From NCBI RefSeq assembly GCF_900890425.1, contig NZ_CAAHFG010000002.1, positions 1,178,001 through 1,242,000 on the forward strand: a DNA stretch of 64,000 bases, in the 5' to 3' direction. The notes beneath the pieces were generated by a model. That model had not been told where the DNA came from, ran no database searches, and saw only the letters and a program-made list of their open reading frames with translations. A program made the translations under genes and the position numbers. Positions 24,446 to 33,026 of the stretch are shown here, one piece after another. The DNA comes from Pontiella desulfatans. GTDB taxonomy: Bacteria; Verrucomicrobiota; Kiritimatiellia; Kiritimatiellales; Pontiellaceae. The first letter of the stretch is position 1. Each line of letters opens with the position of its first letter.

Positions 24446-24639
24446 TTTAAGCGCTGTCACAACGTCTTCTGCTTCCTTCCGCAGCTCATTGATGGCCTTG
24501 AATGCAGCCTCGGTTTTTTCTTCAGAAATATCGCCATCCATCTTCGCCTGCTCCGCCAGATCCGATAGGGCAATAACATCAACCAGCAATAACGCTAGCT
24601 TATTGTAAACGGGGATTCATTCAGTTTATATTCCTTCAT
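24410..24639 (-). pseudogene. Frameshifted small gene (about 76 codons if restored)
   Basis: From ATG 24639 the frame gives MKEYKLNESPFTIS and stops. One extra base in the CCCC run at 24611-24614 would restore a continuous frame: MKEYKLNESP then VYNKLALLLVDVIALSDLAEQ (shortened: NKLALLLVDVIALSDLAEQ) and a helix-rich end, KTEAAFKAINELRKEAEDVV. The coherent second half argues for a real gene that is broken, or for a homopolymer sequencing error. It begins 12 bases after the stop of the 57-residue gene and has AAAGGAGTAAGTCC upstream, so it was the second gene of an operon. Its last codons run into the intron-like sequence. Function unknown. Confidence 0.6.
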
Positions 24640-24651
24640 GGACTTACTCCT

Positions 24652-24825
24652 TTATCGTTCGCGGCGAACGCCTTTGAATTTTGTGCCATCGGATTTTTGA
24701 TCCATAAAGCGACCTGTGCTGGTATCGCGCTTAATATAGCGCCCGTTTTGAGGGTTGTAGGTTTGGGTGCGTCCACGCACCGCGCCATTGCGATGCCCAT
24801 CACCACTAGGTGGATTTGTAGCCAT
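24652..24825 (-). CDS. Conserved small basic protein (57 residues)
   Basis: The short product MATNPPSGDGHRNGAVRGR... continues with TYNPQNGRYIKRDTSTGRFM and a C-terminal KGVRRER. I recall similar short proteins in many unrelated bacterial genomes, usually unannotated, but no function is known to me. It is glycine-, arginine- and asparagine-rich with no membrane segment. ATG 24825 follows AAGGAGACAGAAAC, a strong ribosome-binding site. It is followed by the frameshifted gene, and an orphan terminator-bearing RNA structure lies on the opposite strand just upstream. Confidence 0.7.
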   Translation of the reverse strand: MATNPPSGDGHRNGAVRGRTQTYNPQNGRYIKRDTSTGRFMDQKSDGTKFKGVRRER

Positions 24826-24872
24826 GTTTCTGTCTCCTTGCCTTGCGGCAATAGTTGTTTTTACTAGTTGAA

Positions 24873-24968
24873 CAACAGAGACCGTCTGGTAAGTTCCTCG
24901 ATTCTCAGGCGATGGAAGCTGTTCCAAGCAGCTCTGTTGCGGGCAGCCTTGTGCTGCCCTTTTTGTTT
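24873..24968 (+). ncRNA. Possible small RNA ending in an orphan terminator
   Basis: A strong terminator, GGGCAGC (24941-24947), GCTGCCC (24953-24959) then TTTTTGTTTT, lies on the plus strand where no plus-strand gene ends. Just before it, CAACAGAG (24873-24880) and CTCTGTTG (24932-24939) are exact complements enclosing 51 bases with a further AGCTG/CAGCT hairpin (the hairpin overlaps the outer arm by two bases, so the folds compete). The transcript could be a small RNA divergent from the 57-residue gene, or the tail of a longer RNA read from the intron remnant. The 24826-25086 space holds no other feature. Confidence 0.4.
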
Positions 24969-25086
24969 TGGCGCATAACGCACTAGGTGTGCCAGCACTC
25001 AGTACCCCCTAAATCTATAAATTCCTTTGTTATTCTCTATATTCATTTTGCGCTGAACAAATTGTGCGGGCGTGTTTGTCGCACTC

Positions 25087-25608
25087 TCATGGCGCAGGTG
25101 TGCCACGCTGTCCCTCCGTTAGTTTGATGATAAATTCACTCACCACTTCAGCTGTAATTCGCTCATTTATTTGTTCAATGGCCTCGGCAGCTTCCTTTGC
25201 ATATTCGGGATCAAGCTTCCCGGCTTGGCAAAGTTCGAGCATGAGCTGGAGGCCCCAGTAGACGGGGATGCCGGAGGTCTTGCATTGTTTGTGCAGGGGC
25301 TTGTCACTGGTCCAGATGGCCCAGTGGTTGTCGCGGGCGATGGCGAAGCAGAGTTTGTCGACGTGCGACAGCGCGCCGCCACGGATGGAGGCTTCTTTAA
25401 GTTGCTCGTAGGTTTCTTCGACGATTTCCATGCCGAGGGCTTCGGCTTGGTCTTGGGTTAGCTGGTCAACCTCGTTGAGGATGGAGCGGGGGAGTTTGAT
25501 GGGGAAGAGGTGCTCCGACACGAGCCGCAGTACCAGTGTCCGTTCGACCGAAATATAATCGATCAAAACATTGGCATCGCTAATCACGGCGGCGGGGCGG
25601 TCGGTCAT
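25087..25608 (-). CDS. PIN-domain protein (probable toxin of a toxin-antitoxin pair)
   Basis: The 173-residue product has the acidic pattern of PIN ribonucleases: Asp11 and Asp17 in VISDANVLIDY, Glu in LNEVDQL, Asp in LSHVDKL and Asp in TSDKPLH. PIN toxins cut RNA (often tRNA or mRNA) with Mg2+. The gene lies downstream of an HTH-ImmA gene in the same direction, a pairing predicted as a toxin-antitoxin-like module in comparative genomics. A gap of 166 bases with repeat words separates them. AGGAAGCAAGTAG precedes the ATG. Base use is similar to neighbours. Confidence 0.82.
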   Translation of the reverse strand: MTDRPAAVISDANVLIDYISVERTLVLRLVSEHLFPIKLPRSILNEVDQLTQDQAEALGMEIVEETYEQLKEASIRGGALSHVDKLCFAIARDNHWAIWTSDKPLHKQCKTSGIPVYWGLQLMLELCQAGKLDPEYAKEAAEAIEQINERITAEVVSEFIIKLTEGQRGTPAP

Positions 25609-25793
25609 CTACTTGCTTCCTCTCCGCCTTCTGTGTATTTCGTGTCTTCCGTGGTTAGACGTATTCCGTACTGTTGTCTTGCGTTCCTTTGTGCATTTTC
25701 GTGGCCGATCAAAATCACCTTTTCATTTGCAACGAAGCTGGAAACATCGTCTACATTCTTTGCGGCAAATGGGTTCACGAAACGATCTCCCAC
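25605..25793 (-). CDS. Possible short frame bridging the ImmA and PIN genes
   Basis: A 62-codon frame starts inside the end of the ImmA gene (19-base overlap) and ends with a 4-base overlap at the PIN start. The middle reads VDDVSSFVANEKVILIGHENAQ (shortened: NEKVILIGHENA) and the last third is translated from CACGAAAATGCACAAAG-type repeat words. The overlaps would suit translational coupling, but the repeat content suggests chance. No family is recognised. Confidence 0.2.
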   Translation of the reverse strand: MGDRFVNPFAAKNVDDVSSFVANEKVILIGHENAQRNARQQYGIRLTTEDTKYTEGGEEASR

Positions 25794-26947
25794 GAGTTGA
25801 GACGGGCGCGCATTTCCTCGATGCCGACGTCCAGGATTTCGGCGGCACGGCTGACGGTGATGAGTGCCTTGTCGAGTGCGTCGCGGACGAGCGAGCCCAG
25901 GCGGTCTTCCATTAGGTCGAGCGGATCGAGGTGGAGGGGTTCTTCGGTGCGGCTTGGCGGCGGGGCCGGCGAGACGCCTGCGGTACGGGGCCGGGGTGCT
26001 GGATTGAGGGGCGGCTCCTCTTTCCAGTGGAGCTTTTGGCCGTAGCGGGTCTCATAGTCGGCTCGGAATTGTTTATAGATGGCGGGGGATTCGGCTTTGC
26101 CCAGGTCGACGAGCTGATGCAGGACGGCTTGGTAGCTAACCTTGAAATGCCGCTTGGTTTTAAGCACGGCATCGACCCAATGCAGGCCGCGGTTTTCGTT
26201 CCATTCGGCAAGGAATTTCTTTTCGGGCATGAGGAAGGCGGCGGCAAAGGTATCGGCTTCGCGCTCTTGCTCGTCGCTGAGTTCGTCGGGACTTTTTCCA
26301 TAGCTCTCCTTGTGCAGGATCAAATGACCAAGCTCGTGGGCGATGGAAAAGATTTGCCGCTCGACGGAAATCTTTTGGCTGGTATTGATTGCCATGGCGG
26401 GGCCGCCGTCGGCCTCGCCGATGGAAAGGCCGAAGAGTTCGGACATTTGGAAATCGAAGAGGAAGATTTTGATTCCGCTGTTTTCAAGCAGCTCGCAGAT
26501 GTCGGGGACGCAATCGCATTTGGCGCCATCGCCCAGTAGCGCAGTCCGCAGTTTTTCCGCCGCGTTTTGGGGATTGGTTCCTTTACGAATGTTCGGTAGC
26601 GCAGCTCGTTTGCCGGTGCCGAGCATGGATTCGAGTTCGTTGAAGTCCTGCAGCCAGTTGCCCGCGCGTACGACCACTTGGTTCCCTTTTGCTCTTTCCT
26701 GCTCGGTCATCTCCTTATTGGCGCGGTAGCGCAGGGATTTTAGTTTGGGCAGGGGGGCGAGTAGGTCGAACGCCGGGACTTTCAACGCGGTTGCCAGCGC
26801 CTGCAAGGTTCCTTGGCGCGGATTGGCATTGCCTTTTTCCAGATTCCGGTAGGCCACGCGGCTGATCCCGGCGGCATCGGCCAGATCCTGCTGGGTCAGG
26901 CTGTTCAGTTTGCGCAGTCGCATCAGATTAATCGCCAGTTCGTTCAT
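25775..26947 (-). CDS. XRE-family HTH protein with ImmA/IrrE metallopeptidase domain
   Basis: Residues 1-60 are a Cro/C1-type helix-turn-helix (LTQQDLADAAGISRVAYRNLEKG). Residues about 130-300 are a COG2856 ImmA/IrrE zinc peptidase with HELGH at residues 204-208 (FSIAHELGHLILH) and a later acidic helix EREADTFAAAFLMP that would give the third ligand. Such proteins cleave or relieve repressors and often serve as the control half of toxin-antitoxin or phage modules. The C-terminal 80 residues are proline-rich, then helical. It precedes the PIN gene and probably controls it. The upstream region up to dnaK (26948-27313) holds two repeats and no gene. Confidence 0.87.
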   Translation of the reverse strand: MNELAINLMRLRKLNSLTQQDLADAAGISRVAYRNLEKGNANPRQGTLQALATALKVPAFDLLAPLPKLKSLRYRANKEMTEQERAKGNQVVVRAGNWLQDFNELESMLGTGKRAALPNIRKGTNPQNAAEKLRTALLGDGAKCDCVPDICELLENSGIKIFLFDFQMSELFGLSIGEADGGPAMAINTSQKISVERQIFSIAHELGHLILHKESYGKSPDELSDEQEREADTFAAAFLMPEKKFLAEWNENRGLHWVDAVLKTKRHFKVSYQAVLHQLVDLGKAESPAIYKQFRADYETRYGQKLHWKEEPPLNPAPRPRTAGVSPAPPPSRTEEPLHLDPLDLMEDRLGSLVRDALDKALITVSRAAEILDVGIEEMRARLNSWEIVS

Positions 26948-27040
26948 GGTTCCGTCCCCTCGGGCTTGGTTGAGCGTAAAATGGCAAAACTTATCAAAAT
27001 GTCAAAACAAATTTAAAATGACAAGTAAAGGGGCTTTGTG

Positions 27041-27086
27041 GAGCGGGCTTTCTTGCCTGCTCTGGGCAGACTGGAAAGTTGGCCCC
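27041..27086. repeat. Degenerate copy of the two-hairpin repeat
   Basis: GAGCGGGCTTTCTTGCCTGCTC followed by a GGGCAGACT-ggaa-AGTTGGCCC hairpin repeats the inner part of the element at 10073-10186 without its 20-base outer arms. It lies in the space before dnaK. Confidence 0.7.
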
Positions 27087-27092
27087 ATGTGG

Positions 27093-27150
27093 TGTGCCAT
27101 CGTGTCCCATGTGTGACACGGGGAGGGGCGGAAGTGGGACATGTGGCGCA
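27093..27150. repeat. Palindromic repeat of the TGTCCCA type
   Basis: CGTGTCCCATGTGTGACACG (27101-27120) forms a hairpin. The flanking TGTGCCATCGTGTCCCA (from 27093) and TGGGACATGTGGCGCA (to 27150) are imperfect complements around the G/C-rich word GGGGAGGGGCGG. It lies immediately after the two-hairpin repeat, so two different repeat types are adjacent. Confidence 0.6.
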
Positions 27151-27313
27151 GTTTCGCTCTGGGCCATACTGTTTTAAGTTTTGGGTGGTTAAGTTTTAAG
27201 TCCTTTGTTTGCAGTGCCTAACGACTCACGCACTACGCATCACGTCGGGTGGCACACCCGTTGCTAAAGGGGGCGTGTCACAAACGACACCATTTTAAAT
27301 TAGGAGACTAACA

Positions 27314-29245
27314 ATGAGCACAGCAGGATCTAAAGTATTGGGTATCGACCTCGGTACCACCAACTCGTGCATGGCGGTGATGGAAGGCGGCGAGCCGACC
27401 GTTATCCCGAATGCGGAAGGCGGACGCACCACGCCCTCGATCGTGGCTTTCACCAAGAGCGGTGAGCGCCTGGTCGGCACCGCGGCCAAGCGCCAGGCGG
27501 TAACCAACCCGCAGCACACGATCTTTTCGATCAAGCGCTTCATGGGGCGCAAGTTCGATGAGGTGGAACACGAAATCCACCTCGTTCCCTACAATGTGGT
27601 AAAAGCCAAGAATGGCGACGCGCATGTTAAGATCGACGACAAGGTCTACAGCCCGCCGGAAATTTCGGCGATGATCCTTCAGAAGTTGAAGGCCGACGCG
27701 GAAGCCTATTTGGGCGAAACCGTTTCGCAGGCGGTCATCACCGTTCCGGCCTACTTCAACGATTCGCAGCGCCAGGCCACCAAGGACGCCGGCAAGATTG
27801 CCGGACTTGAAGTGCTGCGCATCATCAACGAGCCGACCGCAGCCTCGCTGGCCTATGGCCTCGATAAGAAGTCGGAAGAAAAGATTGCGATCTACGACCT
27901 CGGTGGCGGTACGTTCGACGTGTCGATCCTCGATATCGGCGACGGTGTGTTCGAAGTGACCGCGACCAGCGGCGACGGCCACCTGGGTGGCGACGACTTC
28001 GACCAGAAGATCATCGACTGGCTCGTGGCCGGCTTCAAGGCGGAGCAGGGCATCGACCTTTCCGCCGACCCGATGGTGCTGCAACGCCTGAAGGAAGCGG
28101 GGGAGAAAGCCAAGTGCGAACTTTCCAGCTCGCAGTCCACCGAAATCAACCTGCCGTTCATCACGGCCGATGCTTCGGGGCCCAAGCACTTGAACGTGAC
28201 CCTCTCCCGCGCCAAGCTCGAAGAACTCTGCGACGACCTGATTACCAAGGCCATCCAGCCGGTTCGCTCTTGTTTGGCTGACTCAGGCCTGAGCGCTTCC
28301 GAAATCAACGAAGTCATTCTCGTTGGAGGCTCGACCCGTATGCCGAAGGTGCAGAATTCCGTTAAGGAAATCTTTGGCCAGGAGCCGCACAAGGGCGTGA
28401 ACCCGGACGAAGTGGTATCCATCGGGGCCTCCATCCAGGGCGGCGTTCTGAAGGGCGAAGTGAAAGATGTCCTGCTGCTCGACGTGACTCCGCTGACGCT
28501 GGGTATTGAAACCATGGGCGGCATTTCCACCCCGCTCATCGAGCGCAACACCACCATCCCGGCGAAGAAGAGCGAAATCTTCTCCACCGCCGCCGACAAC
28601 CAGCCGGCCGTGGAAATCAAGGTGCTGCAGGGCGAGCGCAAGATGGCCAACGCCAACAAGACCATCGGCAGCTTCAACCTTGACGGCATTCCTCCGGCAC
28701 CGCGCGGCACGCCGCAGATCGAAGTGACCTTCGATATCGATGCCAACGGCATCGTGAAGGTGAGCGCGAAGGATCTCGGCACCGGCAAGGAGCAGCACAT
28801 CACCATCACCAACTCGAGCGGCCTGTCCGATGAAGAGATCGATGCGATGATGAAGGATGCCGAAGCGCACGCCGCCGAAGACGAAAAGTTGAAGGGGCAG
28901 ATCGACTTGAAGAACCAGGCGGACTCCACCGTCTTCCAGACGGAAAAATTCCTGAAGGAAAACGCCGACAAGGTTTCGGCGGAACAGAAGGCGGAAGTCG
29001 AAGCCGCGATCGAGCCGGTGAAGAAGGCGATCGAAGCCGAAGACTACGAAGGCATGAAGACCGCCCTCGACGCCCTCAACGAAAAGATGCAGGCCGCGGC
29101 GACTGAAATGTATGCCAATGCCCAGCCAGGGGCCGACGGGGCCCCGGGAGCGGATGCCGGTGCATCGGCGGGCGGCGAAAAGCAGGCTTCCGATGTTGAG
29201 GAAGCCGACTTTGAAATGGTCGACGAAGACGAGAAGAAGAAGTAG
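27314..29245 (+). CDS. dnaK: Chaperone protein DnaK (Hsp70)
   Basis: The 643-residue product has the normal Hsp70 layout: an ATPase domain starting [32 protein letters not shown] (phosphate-binding loop), [13 protein letters not shown], and [11 protein letters not shown]; the linker [19 protein letters not shown]; and a C-terminal lid with acidic tail [13 protein letters not shown]. It folds and unfolds proteins with DnaJ and GrpE, neither of which lies nearby. AGGAGA precedes the ATG. No CIRCE element (TTAGCACTC) was found upstream, so control by HrcA is not supported; the promoter is not identified. Confidence 0.98.
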   Translation: MSTAGSKVLGIDLGTTNSCMAVMEGGEPTVIPNAEGGRTTPSIVAFTKSGERLVGTAAKRQAVTNPQHTIFSIKRFMGRKFDEVEHEIHLVPYNVVKAKNGDAHVKIDDKVYSPPEISAMILQKLKADAEAYLGETVSQAVITVPAYFNDSQRQATKDAGKIAGLEVLRIINEPTAASLAYGLDKKSEEKIAIYDLGGGTFDVSILDIGDGVFEVTATSGDGHLGGDDFDQKIIDWLVAGFKAEQGIDLSADPMVLQRLKEAGEKAKCELSSSQSTEINLPFITADASGPKHLNVTLSRAKLEELCDDLITKAIQPVRSCLADSGLSASEINEVILVGGSTRMPKVQNSVKEIFGQEPHKGVNPDEVVSIGASIQGGVLKGEVKDVLLLDVTPLTLGIETMGGISTPLIERNTTIPAKKSEIFSTAADNQPAVEIKVLQGERKMANANKTIGSFNLDGIPPAPRGTPQIEVTFDIDANGIVKVSAKDLGTGKEQHITITNSSGLSDEEIDAMMKDAEAHAAEDEKLKGQIDLKNQADSTVFQTEKFLKENADKVSAEQKAEVEAAIEPVKKAIEAEDYEGMKTALDALNEKMQAAATEMYANAQPGADGAPGADAGASAGGEKQASDVEEADFEMVDEDEKKK

Positions 29246-29249
29246 AACG

Positions 29250-29320
29250 TTCAACTTCGAACTCTGAACATCTTAAGGTGTTCAGGGTTGGCAGTTCGGA
29301 GTTCGATGTTCGAAGTTCAA
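29250..29320. repeat. Palindrome of the GTTCGAAGTTC type between dnaK and groES
   Basis: The outer arms TTCAACTTCGAAC (29250-29262) and GTTCGAAGTTCAA (29308-29320) match at 12 of 13 bases. An inner hairpin is TGAACA-tcttaagg-TGTTCA. It starts 4 bases after the dnaK stop codon. Confidence 0.8.
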
Positions 29321-29377
29321 TTTATTAGTGGCGGGCGACCGCTGAAAATCTAAAACCTAACAAGGAGAGATAGTTCC

Positions 29378-29665
29378 ATGAAGATTAAACCATTGGGTGA
29401 ACGCGTACTGGTTGAGCCGGTGAAAGAAGAAGAAGCTGTTAAGGGCGGTATCATCATTCCCGACAGCGCCAAGGAAAAACCGCAGGAAGGCAAAGTGATT
29501 GCCGTCGGCACCGGCAAGATCGATAAGGACGGCAAGAAAGTCCCTTTCAATGTCAAGGTTGGCGATATCGTGCTGATGCCGAAATACGGAGGAACCGAAG
29601 TCAAGGTTGACGGCAAGGAATATCAGATCATGCGCGAAGACGATATCCTCGCGGTAATTGGATAA
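29378..29665 (+). CDS. groES: Co-chaperonin GroES
   Basis: The 95-residue product is a normal-length GroES lid for Gro[17 protein letters not shown], the mobile-loop region [19 protein letters not shown] and [17 protein letters not shown], ending in [11 protein letters not shown] 29378 follows AAGGAGAGATAG. groEL begins 132 bases downstream, after another repeat, so the two are probably cotranscribed. No CIRCE element is visible. Confidence 0.97.
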   Translation: MKIKPLGERVLVEPVKEEEAVKGGIIIPDSAKEKPQEGKVIAVGTGKIDKDGKKVPFNVKVGDIVLMPKYGGTEVKVDGKEYQIMREDDILAVIG

Positions 29666-29698
29666 ATCAAAATTCTAATTTCCAATACCTAAATTCTA

Positions 29699-29774
29699 AA
29701 CAAATCCAAAAGGCCAATTTCCAATGTTCGGAAACAAGGGTCTTGGATTTTGAGCTTAGTGATTGGGATTTGTT
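29699..29774. repeat. Weak palindrome of the AAATCC type between groES and groEL
   Basis: Arms AACAAATCC (29699-29707) and GGATTTGTT (29766-29774) are exact complements, and the interval is filled with AATTTCCAAT-type words that recur on both sides (TCTAATTTCCAATAC, CCAATTTCCAATG). It is A/T-rich, unlike the rest of the window. Confidence 0.55.
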
Positions 29775-29776
29775 AA

Positions 29777-31429
<1,653 letters not shown>

Positions 31430-31439
31430 GAAAAAAACG

Positions 31440-31497
31440 TTGGAGTGCTGCGGCTCGCAGCCGCTTTTAAAAGCGCAGTCGAGCCTGCGCACTCCAA
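31440..31497. repeat. Palindromic element with three internal stems after groEL
   Basis: The outer arms TTGGAGTGC (31440-31448) and GCACTCCAA (31489-31497) enclose GCGGCT-cgc-AGCCGC, the self-complement CTTTTAAAAG and CGCAG-tcgagc-CTGCG. The fold is another multi-stem junction, different in sequence from the one at 10073. Confidence 0.8.
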
Positions 31498-31506
31498 GGT
31501 GCATAT

Positions 31507-31534
31507 CCGCTCCCTTCCAGGGGAGCGGATTTTG
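31507..31534 (+). terminator. Terminator-like hairpin after groEL
   Basis: CCGCTCCC (31507-31514) and GGGAGCGG (31521-31528) form a stem with a 6-base loop, followed by ATTTTGTTG. The T-run is short. It would end the groESL transcript before the rpoZ promoter. Confidence 0.7.
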
Positions 31535-31547
31535 TTGTAAATGGCGT

Positions 31548-31575
31548 TTGACGCCAAGGGGTTGGGTGCTATACT
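31548..31575 (+). promoter_or_regulatory. Likely sigma-70-type promoter of rpoZ
   Basis: TTGACG (31548-31553) and TATACT (31570-31575) are separated by 16 bases and lie just after the groEL terminator, about 80 bases before the rpoZ start. Confidence 0.6.
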
Positions 31576-31654
31576 ACGCGCCGATTTTTTTTACATTTAT
31601 TAGAATTCCGTTTAAACGGAATAAGGCAAAGCACTTGCGCGGAGCAAACTATAT

Positions 31655-31909
31655 ATGAACATGGAATACTTGAGCACAGCCGAAGAAAAGATCCCGAATA
31701 CCCCGATGTTGGTCAACCTGATTTCCTACCGTACCCGCCAGCTGAACAGCGGTGCACGCCCGATGGTGAAGAAAGACCATCCGGAAATGGATAACCACGA
31801 TCTGGTGCTGAAAGAGATTGCCAACGGTCTGCTGACTGCGGAAATGAACTTCACCCAGGAAGAGTCGGAAGTTCCCGGTCTCGACTTCGACGCTTCAATC
31901 CTCCTCTAG
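31655..31909 (+). CDS. rpoZ: RNA polymerase omega subunit (divergent)
   Basis: The 84-residue product matches the omega/RPB6 pattern: PMLVNLISYRTRQLNSG (the helix that normally reads R-A-R-Q-L), then DNHDLVLKEIANGLLT, aligned to the I-A-L-R-E-I-x-x-G-L region. Omega binds the beta-prime subunit and helps RNA polymerase assembly. Similarity is low but the order and spacing fit, and a position next to other core information genes (smpB) supports it. The start could also be the ATG at 31661. A terminator follows. Confidence 0.75.
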   Translation: MNMEYLSTAEEKIPNTPMLVNLISYRTRQLNSGARPMVKKDHPEMDNHDLVLKEIANGLLTAEMNFTQEESEVPGLDFDASILL

Positions 31910-31933
31910 AGGGAAGCTCGAAATTCGAATCTC

Positions 31934-31968
31934 AAAAGCCCAAGGCATCCCTGTTTTGGGCTTTTTGC
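31934..31968 (+). terminator. Rho-independent terminator after rpoZ
   Basis: AAAAGCCCAA (31934-31943) and TTGGGCTTTT (31956-31965) form a stem with a 12-base loop; the T-rich descending arm continues into TTGCTTTTG. It lies 24 bases after the rpoZ stop codon. Confidence 0.8.
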
Positions 31969-32028
31969 TTTTGTGGTTTTTGAATTGGGTTAGAATTCCG
32001 TGCTTCGGATTTTGAATTTGGTTTCTCT

Positions 32029-32523
32029 ATGGCGGGTAAAAACAAAAAGAAAAAGAACGATCCTGGTGCAGGGGTGCTGGCCACCAACCGCAAGGCGCTG
32101 CGCGATTTCCATATCCTGGAAAAGATCGAGGCGGGGATTGTACTGTCCGGCACCGAGGTGAAATCGGTCAAGCAGGGGCATGTCAGCATCCAGGAGGGCT
32201 ACGTCCAGGTCGATGATCATATGGAAGCCTATCTGGTGGGCTGCACCATCCAGCCCTACGACCACGGCAATATCTTCAATCATGACCAGACGCGCGCTCG
32301 CAAGCTGCTCCTTCATCGCAAGGAGATCGAACGGCTATATGGAAAAATCCGCGAAAAGGGGCTGACCATTGTTCCGTTGAAAGTCTACCTGGTGCGCGGA
32401 AAGGTCAAGATCCGGATTGGGCTGGCCAAGGGCAAGAATGTGGTCGATAAGCGGGAAACGCTCAAAAAACGTGAATCCGATCGCGACTCGCAGCGCGCCA
32501 TGCGCAATCACAACAGTCAGTAG
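32029..32523 (+). CDS. smpB: SsrA-binding protein
   Basis: SmpB binds tmRNA and delivers it to stalled ribosomes for trans-translation. The 164-residue product shows ATNRKALRDFHILEKIEAGIVLSGTEVKS (shortened: FHILEKIEAGIVLSGTEVKS), HDQTRARKLLLHRKEI, VPLKVYLVRGKVKIRIGLAKGK and the DKRETLKKRESDRDSQRAM tail that contacts the decoding site. The length is normal. The tmRNA gene itself (ssrA) is not found in the adjoining sequence, although it is often close by. Confidence 0.96.
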   Translation: MAGKNKKKKNDPGAGVLATNRKALRDFHILEKIEAGIVLSGTEVKSVKQGHVSIQEGYVQVDDHMEAYLVGCTIQPYDHGNIFNHDQTRARKLLLHRKEIERLYGKIREKGLTIVPLKVYLVRGKVKIRIGLAKGKNVVDKRETLKKRESDRDSQRAMRNHNSQ

Positions 32524-32540
32524 GGAAAAGCAGGTGCCAC

Positions 32541-32568
32541 CCCTTCAGGGGGCTGGCAACCTGAAGGG
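32541..32568. repeat. Hairpin after smpB
   Basis: CCCTTCAGG (32541-32549) and CCTGAAGGG (32560-32568) are exact complements with a 10-base loop, 18 bases after the smpB stop. No T-run follows. It may be a processing or attenuation hairpin. Confidence 0.6.
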
Positions 32569-33026
32569 ATGGGCCTCCTCCCGACGAGCGGGGCGTTTGT
32601 GTCGGAGTTCCCCTATGAAAGGGGGGCTTTGGAAACTCCCTCGCCGGTTTTACATGTTCCCGGTCGCAGGAATGCCACCATTTTTCCGCGGGTGAATATC
32701 TTACTTGCATAAGTGTGATATTGAGACCTGCCCTTGCTGGCTGTGATCTAGCGGGTTTTCACACTTATGCAAGTATGATGTTTGTCTTGGTTCCTGTAAC
32801 TGCATCCCCATGGGGCGCCGTTCCCTATCTGATGGTTCCGTGGCGCCGGTGTGCCCGTGTTGGTTTTCGAAAGCAAGGCTTCCCTCGCTCAAGTAGCGCA
32901 AGGCTTGCGTCGGCTGCCACCGGAGCGGGAGCAGTCTCCGGACAGCACGTCCAACGAGTCGATCCGGAGATGGACGGCGTGGTCGTCCGGGATCCCCGTT
33001 GGGCAAGTCGGGTGGCAGGTTCCTTG
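32569..33026. other. Gene-free stretch between smpB and the LacI regulator
   Basis: These 458 bases carry no convincing gene on either strand. They contain one strong inverted repeat (32702-32775, separate entry) and, from 32776 on, G/C-rich sequence with short inverted words such as GCGCAAGGCTTGCG near 32898. Frames on the minus strand through this part overlap the LacI gene in another frame and look like shadows. It may be the remains of a decayed gene or repeat. Confidence 0.4.
32702..32775. repeat. Exact inverted repeat with 17-base arms
   Basis: TACTTGCATAAGTGTGA (32702-32718) and TCACACTTATGCAAGTA (32759-32775) are perfect complements with a 40-base spacer. The A/T-richness differs from flanking sequence. 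There is no T-run. It may be a hairpin, a protein-binding site or the termini of a small element; the spacer shows no coding potential. Confidence 0.8.

Noticed and set aside
28283-29254. Minus-strand frame opposite dnaK
   Set aside because: It is a shadow of dnaK with no motif of its own.
26948-29377. CIRCE (HrcA) operator before dnaK or groES
   Set aside because: No TTAGCACTC-N9-GAGTGCTAA. The weak inverted word TTAGTGGCGGGCGACCGCTGAA near 29326 does not match.
32524-33026. tmRNA (ssrA) downstream of smpB
   Set aside because: The alanyl-tRNA-like ends and the tag-coding frame expected for tmRNA were not found.
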